Assembly: GCF_037975245.1 (NCBI RefSeq)
Contig: NC_092576.1
Location: 3,417,001-3,481,000, forward strand
DNA from: Apostichopus japonicus
Lineage: Eukaryota; Echinodermata; Holothuroidea; Aspidochirotida; Stichopodidae
Direction of reading: 5' to 3'
DNA: 64,000 nt
In this document: positions 49,701-58,700 of the stretch, in pieces
Numbering within the stretch: position 1 is the stretch's first letter
How the letters are laid out: each line of letters starts with the position of its first letter
Made by a program: the position numbers and the translations under genes
The notes under the pieces: generated by a model
Seen by the model: only the letters and a program-made list of their open reading frames with translations
What the model was told of the DNA's origin: nothing
The model's database searches: none

Positions 49701-52700
49701 TCCAGTTTTCGAAGAAATGACTTTTAACCTCTCATGTAATGAATTTATCAGGTAATAAAATAATAAAAAGATCCTAATATAAAAAATTACTCCAATGTTA
49801 AGAAATTTTTATCCAACAAATAGCAACTGGATAATGCCAATTCAAACAGTGACCCCAACCCCCCCCCCCCCCACCCCCTTCAGTAGACACAATATTACCT
49901 TGTGACAAGAATATTTCCAGCATTTAGGTCCACCATTTCCTCAAAACCAATTGCAAAAATATCACTAGGTACGTCAAAGTCAACTCCTTCTGCAGAGCAA
50001 CCTGGAGAAAGGAATCAAAACAAATGGAGAAGGGTGTTACAAAATTAGCAAACCAAGACAATTTAATAAAGGCCCATAAAATCAAACTAGCCTAGATGTA
50101 CTGCACAGAATTAGGTAGTATTAGCATAGTACTATAATTAATCATCGTACAGTTAAACTAGCCCTATATACTGCACAGAGTGACAGCACAGTACAATAAT
50201 TAATCATCGTCAGAGCCCATATAATTAAACTAGCCATATATACTGCACAGTGACAGGTTGTATTAACATAGTACAATAATTAATTATTGTGAGAGCTCAT
50301 GTAGTTAAACTAGCCCTAAATACTGCACAGAGTGATAGCACAGTACGATAATTAATCATCGTGAGAGCCCATACAATACAACTAGCCCTATATACTGCAC
50401 AGAGTTACAGTTAGCATAGTACAATAATTAATCATCTTCAGAGCCCATATAATTAAACTAGCCCTATATACTGCACAGAGTGACAGGTTGTATTAACATA
50501 GTACAATAATTAATCATCATAGGAGCCTATACGATGAAACTAGCTCTATCTACTGCACAGAGGGACAGTATTAGCATATTACATATGGATTAGCATATTA
50601 CAATAAGTAATCAATAATTAATCATCTTCAGAGCCTATAGATATACTGCCACAGAGCGAGAGGTAGTATTCATATCACAGTACAATAATTAATCATTGTT
50701 AGAGCCCATACCATAAAACTAGCTCTAAATACTGCACAGAGTGACAGGTTGTACTAGCACAGAACAATAAAGTATTGTGAACAGGATGATGAAGAACTAG
50801 AAGATGCACGACTATTTCCTTGGAAACTCTTGAAATTATTTTTCATTTCTCAGGATAAAGAACAGCATTGTTTAACCTTCAAACTGAATCTTCTGGTCAG
50901 TTCCAAGAACTAAGAGGTGAAACACCAGGGCCAGATAAGTTGAGGAAGCTGGATTTAAAGCAGCATTTTGCTTCCTTTTCTATGATTTTTCCCAACCTCA
51001 CTGACTCCACTATGCCATAACGACATACATAACTAGCTTATCTATTTAAATCTTACTTCAAATGGTGGCATAAAAGTCGAAAATTTGCAACTTTTAACTT
51101 CTCCAAGATATTTCCGTTGGGATCCCAATAAACCTCGGCCATAATATGAATATTTAAACACTACGAACGTCATTGACCAATACGTAATACAACACCATGC
51201 CTTATTTGTGTACAGTCTATATGGCAGTTGTACAAGGGAGTTCCATAACAACTCCCTGGTTGTACCAACGCAAAGTCTTGAATCTATTTTTAGCAACAGC
51301 TCATACTAAACCTGCATCTCTGATTGGTTGAATTCAAACTAGTGGGTTTGGGGGAACTGTATGCGTTTAGTTTTAAATGTGGAATTTGTCATGGACACTC
51401 TTCTCATTATCTGCAAATATCCTTAATTACTCGCCAATTAACGTTGTTGGCAGGGAAAAACTTGGCTAACATCTTAGTTTGCTGTTTTGTGATTGATATA
51501 TGTAAAAAACTTGATGGACATGTCAAAAAAGTAGAAAACAGCGACAAAACGCGAACTGCTGCTTTAATTTAAGTAGTGCTTGTCCTGTACTGACCTTGAC
51601 CTGTTTCACTGACACCAGCAGGGTTGTCTAGCAACCAATCAGATAAAGACTCATTTTTGTGGGCTATACTCCTGAAATGCCGACCACCATTAACATTCCA
51701 TGTACCCACAGAGATCCTCATATTAGCCTTGCTTGTAAACTGCGATTCTTGTTTACAAAAAGTCCGCAAAATTTCCGGAGAAGCTGAAATTAGAATGAAA
51801 AAAGATTGATGAGTAGTAATAGCCAATACTACTTGTACAATCAGTATCTATGCTCAATGGTTGACTTTGTGCATAGTTGAATATCCCCTGACAGATGTAG
51901 AAAAATTTACTAAACAGATTTAGCTATTAAATGGCCATAAACCACTCTGAAATATGTGGCCCTCAAAATGAGGATCAGTGATTGCCCATCTAGACTCAGA
52001 CCATCGGCCAAAGTAAAGTTATACAATGATTAACAACTATCCGTGATACAATAATACGATAAACTGAGTAAGAATAGCAACCATCCCTGATGTGAATGGC
52101 CATGATTTAGATTAACCCCCAATCAACACCCTTAACTTAGATTAACCCAAACAACACACATGACTTAGATTAAACCCTGTCAACCTACAACCTTGACATA
52201 GATTAACCCTTCCACCCTACACCCTTGACATAGATTTAACCCTTCCAACCTACAACCTTGACATAGATTAACCCTTCCACTCTACACTCTTGACATAGAT
52301 TAACCCTTCCACCCTACACCCTTGACATAGATTAACCCCTCCAACCTACACCCTTGACATAGATTAACCCTTCCACCCTACACTCTTGACATAGATTAAC
52401 CCTTCCACCCTACACCCTTGACATAGATTAACCTTTCCACCCTACACCCTTGACATAGATTAACCCATCCAACCTACACCCTACTTAAATTAACCCCCTC
52501 CCCAACCTACACCCTTGACATAGATTAACCCCTCCAACCTACACCCTACTTAAATTAACCCCCTCCCCTACACCCTTTTCTAACATCACTCTCCTCTCTC
52601 TACCTATATGAGATTCGTGGTCAGCTCTTAGTTGAATATATACTCCGCACACAGCTTTCCTAAGTTGTATTCTCCCTGGAACCGAGAGTGAAACCAGCAA

Positions 52701-55700
52701 TCTTCTATCGCTTAATAATGAACATTGAGGTAAATGTTATACATTAACATGCTACCTTATATTTATTGATATAGTGTTATTCTAGCAGGTTTGTCAAGAA
52801 GAGGACACAATTACCATGTAAATGACTCTTTGGTAGCAAGCAACTTGATTTGTCCGCAATGTCACCCACTAAAGTACTGCCGAGGAGAAGCACATCAATT
52901 GCTTCCTGTTTGCTGCCATCAAAGAAATTACTCTGAATAGTTCGAGAGACAGAGCGTGCTCCATCCTTTAATTTGCCGGCCTTTAATAAAGAATGAATAG
53001 AGGCAATACTAGATATAGACTACAATGTATAGATCTTAGAGGCCAGCCTTTAAGAAAGAATGAATAGAGGTAACTTTTACTGCCTTTAGAGGAGAAATAA
53101 ACCCTAGTTTTTTTTTGCATCCATTCTTACGTTTTGACAGATGGTCTTTCCAGTAAAAGCAAAAGAAAAGCATAAAAATCCCTTCTTTGAGGTGAAAAAA
53201 CGATTTGAATGTAGTTCATGTGTCGCGCCATTTTGTTTGAATTGAGCCAGTTCCCGGATGTATCGTGACGAAAGCTGGCCGCATCGCGGATTTCAAGACA
53301 AAATCGTTGCCAATCCCTAAAATAATTAGAATTGTACTATCAACAATAGTAATGAATAAAATATTGATCAAAAAATATCTTTTGTCTTTATTGATCTGTA
53401 AAAATGCTTAAAAAGTGTGTGAAATTTGTTATTGTAACGAGTATCAGTAGAAATATAAATTTTGGGATCTTTTCCAGGATTTGATTTTAACGATTTTTGA
53501 TTTTTTTACTCAGTCCTAGCGATAGCGTTACTTACGTCCATCATTGCACTCCAATATACTGTCGAGCAAATATCTTCAAAAAAGAAAATGGAAGCCTTTG
53601 GATTGGAATCGTATCTTTTCGAACCAGAATATTCAGAGGAAGAACTGAGACATGAAAAGATGGTAATTTTTACCAGCCTTTAATAAAGAATGATTAGAGG
53701 TAACTTTTACCAGTGCTACTGTATTACCGATATCTACAATGTATCTTAGAAGATGATTTACAAATACATTGTGCTCTGGCTATGTCCACACACAACATGT
53801 GTGTGTGCTAAGCCCTCATGTATACATGTACATACATGTACACACACAATGTGAAGGGCGGCAACTGAACTCCATAGTCAAGAAAATGAAAAGGAGGTTC
53901 ATCACGCAACACTTTTCGCAAGCCTGTAAATCTGTAATCTTTTTTCACCCAGCTAAACTGTATACCTCCCTCTCTCTGGCACAAGAAGAATCTACCTTTT
54001 AAATGAATATTCATGAATATTCATAGACCTACCGTTGTCTTTCCATCTAGGGCTCCAGTTCCAGCATAGATTTTGCTAATGTGGTGTCCATTGGCTGACC
54101 AAGTACTCTTATAAACTTCCTCAAACCTAGCAGCAAGTTGAGGCTTTTCTAGTAGACCTAGGCAATCAAGCTGCTTGTCTAAAAGCTGTGGATGAAATAA
54201 AAGATAAATGGTAAATGGTTAGTTTCATCTAAAGTCCCATGGGTGTGGATGATGGAACTCAAATGCACCCCCCCCCTGCCTTCCCTCATTAAGTCAAAGT
54301 AGTGAGAAAAGGTTTTTCCTTACTTTAAAAGTAGCTACTAAATTGATTTTTAACTAGGCTCAAGTTTTTACTGTTAACAAATAACATGCTAATTACTTTT
54401 ATTGTAAACCAATAGCAGCTTAGTTAGTTGGAGGGTTACTCTTTGTTCCTCTGTTTTTGCAGGTTTCATGACAGTTTTCTAAATGATTGCTCGAGTAATG
54501 GAGTGCTGATCTTGCACGGTCTGTGGTTATGTCTTTCATCTAGGACCAATCAGATTTTTTCATTTGCAGAGTTCAGACCTGATTGACCAATCAGAATGCA
54601 CGACAGAGCATGTAGGATATTGGTGTGTTAACTCTTGCATCGCTGCATTGAAATACTGTGTAATGTTAAATAAAATCTAGTATGAACTATTTAAGCACAA
54701 CTACTAGACTACACGGCAAATTTCCAAAAGATCAGCCAGCAATTGTAGAAGATGTCTGGTTTGCTCTAAATTGGGTACTTTTAAAACTTGGACATATCTT
54801 ATCTATTTGTACAGTTGTTAGATTGATCATCTAAAAGGCATCACTACTGACTCTGCAACCCAATAAATGGCACCACTACTGCCTCTGCAACCAACCCTCT
54901 AAAAGGCACCACTACTGATTCTACAACCAACCCTCTAAAAGGCACCACTACTGCCTCTGCAACCAACCCTCTAAGAGGCACCACTACTGCCTCTGCAACC
55001 AACCCTCTGAAGGGCACCACTACTGACTCTGCAACCAACCCTCTAAAAAGGCACCACTACTGACTTTGCAACCAACCCTCTAAAAAGGCAACACTACTGA
55101 CTCTGCAACCAACCCTCTAACATGCACCACTACTGCCTCTGCAACCAATCCTCTAAAAGGCACCACTACTGACTCTGCAACCAACCCTCTAAAAAGGCAC
55201 CACTACTGACTTTGCAACCAACCCTCTAAAAAGGCAACACTACTGACTCTGCAACCAACCCTCTAACATGCACCACTACTGCATCCGCAACCAATCCTCT
55301 AAAAGGCACAACTGCCTTTGCAATCAACCCTCTAAAAGGCACCACTACTGACTCTGCAACCAACCCTTTAAGCTGTTATCTTGTTGTTATATTGCTTGAT
55401 TACCTGGAATCCAAAGAAGGACTGGACTGTGTTGGTTCTATCCAAGCAGTCTAGGCAATTGCTTCTAATAGTACCAGTTTGAGTTCTGAAGATAAATATG
55501 TAAAAAATATGAATAGAAAAAACTTGAAAACTCAGCTCACTTAGATGGTGACTTAGAAGGAGCTTCACAATAATACTGCCATGCTCCCTTTAAAATAGAA
55601 TCTACATCTGCCGCAGCATGTAGATAGCTGAGAGAAGGTGACAGAAATTGACAGAACCAACAACCCATTCTATCCTCCAGGCTACTTCACTGGCCATTAT

Positions 55701-58700
55701 GAGCACCCCCCCCACCCCCTTCCTTCATCGGGTCCAGTCCAATAAATGAGGGAATAGCTAACTGTGGATAGCTGAGGAAAGAACAAAGGCCACCCACAGA
55801 ACCAACAATCCCCTCAATCCTTAAAGCTAACTTATTATGGACAGTTAATAAGGTTTTAGCATGAAATTGTTACTATAACTTTCCCATCCCAGTGTTGATA
55901 CTTACTTTACAATTTTCCCTCCATCATGAAAGAAGAAATCATGAGACTCCATTTGCTTGTACACAGTTTTGTGTAGTTCTTTTAAGTTCTCTGTTTTACC
56001 ACCTCTACACTTCTGATGGTAGTCAAAGAGGACAAACTGAACGTCCTGAGCGTGTCTTGAAGCTTCATGGTGTCGCTGTTACCAAGGAAACAACATTAAT
56101 GTCATTGCTGATAAACTACTGTAGGCACTCACAGCTATGTTATTCAGGGATATAACAGCTTCAAATATGATAAAAGGGAAAAGTTTTAAAAAATGCAAAG
56201 GATAATAACATGTTGACCATCTTAATGACTTTACATCTCTTACTAGTCTGTGATGTTAGCTCCACCAGCTTATCAAATATGGAAAAGGTTCATTTCAGAA
56301 TTCTCACACCAATTGAAATTTAAATCCATCTAATAACTTCCTTATGCTCATGATGTTTATATCAATGATAGGTAGATACTGTACAGTAGCTTCCAGCCAT
56401 TATCACAAGTTACTTAAATAGTGTCTACCAAACACTATGAAGATATCCTCCTCTCATGTGTCTAGCAACCATTTATCCTCTCAGGTGTATATTACAAACA
56501 TAAATTTATCCTCTCATGTGTAGAGCAAACATTTATCCTCTCAAGTGTATAGCAACCATTTATCAATATATCCTCTCATGTGTCTAACAAACATAAATTT
56601 GTCCTCTCATGTGTGGAGCAAACATTATAAATGTATCCTCTCATTGGTCTAGCAAACTGTTCTATTATAAAACAAGGAATATACATCCTTTTACATCTTC
56701 TTTTTGTAGAGCAAACATTATAAAATTATCCTCTCATGTGTCTAAAAAACATTATAAATTTGTCCTCTCATGTGTCTTACAAACATTATAAATTTATCCT
56801 CTCATGTGTAGCGCAAACATTATCAATGTATCCTCTCATTGGTCTAGCAAACTGTTCTATTATAAAACAATGACTGTACATCCTTTTTCATCTTGTTTAA
56901 TGTTACTTGCAAACATTAGGAATTGACAATAACCGCATGGAAGTTAGACTGACCTGGAACGACTTACTAAGCATATCTTCACCTTCTTTCTGTCCCAACA
57001 GGTTAACAATCACCTGCTCTCCATACTGTGTCTTCATAGCTTCTAAATGCCTGATGGGAGAAATGAAACATCATGGAGATTTAAAAACCATCACCTTAAA
57101 AGATATAATTCAGTAATTTATAATAAAACTCAAATAATGATATCATGATAATATAATGAAATAATGATAATAAAAATAATCAATTACAAGGGTTTCATCT
57201 ACCTCCTCACAAACCTTGACCGAACCAAATGACAATGTTTATCTTACCCCTTTATTACAGTTCTAATATGAACCTTAAAAAAAAATCAATGTTTGGCTTT
57301 TTAGCACCCGTCTAACTCCCTTTCTCAAACCTATGTTAAGTTATGATTTCCCTTTCACAAACCCCAACAAACTTGTGTGATCCTCTTAGCTCCACCCAGA
57401 TACCCCATGATGTGTGTCTTTGTGTTCCCACCTACTTGCTTCTCACTGACATTACAGTATGCATGACAATCTGCCTTTGAACAGAAATGGTGATCAAATT
57501 AATATGACTAGATTGCTAATACAGTAACTGTAAGTATTGGCACATGCTTCTTCCTGAACATGCTTATATATCCCCTCTATTGCCTACTGCACTTTCAAAC
57601 TAAATGCATATATGTACAGTCAATGTAACCTAAACATGTAACCCATAGTAACAGCAAAGTTCGAATGCACACACTGAATGGCTGATGAACACACTGAATG
57701 ACTGATGAACACACAGACTGAATGACTGATCATCACACACACACACAAAACGGCTATTTCCTGTTAATAAACTTTGCTTGATCATGTGACATGCAAGTTA
57801 ATCTATTTTTTCTCAAATTGAATGAGTTTGTGTTAATTCCATAATAGACTCACTTGTAATATGCAGGAGCAGATGTCTCAAATCCTCTTGACATCTTGAC
57901 TCGATGGTTTCCCACCTGTATACCTGGCTGTTCCCAGAATAATGGTACTGAGCCACGTGTCTGTACATAGGAAGTCACTTTGTCACCCAGGAAAATAACC
58001 TATAAAGGTGAACAAATCCTGACATTTTTACTGATTGGTACTCACACCTAATAAACGTTCACAATCACAATACCTTTAGCAGTCTAGTAAATTTTTCTAT
58101 AATCAACAGATAACAGCTCTTTTTATCTTAAGTGTTAAACTACTGTACTACCGACCTCCTCTTCTGCACAATCTTTCAGCCACAGCTCGCAATCTATGCT
58201 ACTGTATGCTATCTTCAATATATATAGAAATTTAACCTTACCTGCTCAGTTTCACAAAAGTTTGCAACATGGCCGTCATCATTTGTTCCTCGGACATTGA
58301 ACCTGGTGCCCGCCCTCTCACAGCTCAACCTGGATATCAGACATGCTTTAGCCTGTTTGGTCCCACAATAGATGGTGCGAATCTCCACACCGCCACACAT
58401 GGCCACTAGAAGCCAATCCAAGCAAGCCACATTGTGCCGGCTTAGATGGAGATGGAGAGACCGATTCCTGCTCAACGAGAGAATAGTAATCTGAATCATA
58501 AGATGTGAAGTTAACTATAAGCCTAGAGATATAGTATTATGATTTACCAGATATTACACATATGGAACACTTTTCTCTGCCCAAGTTAACTTGATTGAGA
58601 CATATGAACAAATGATTTGAGAACAAAGGTTACATACTGCACAACTGTTATTATGTACAGCGATGGACTACACTGTCCAACATAATTTTCTACACAGATA

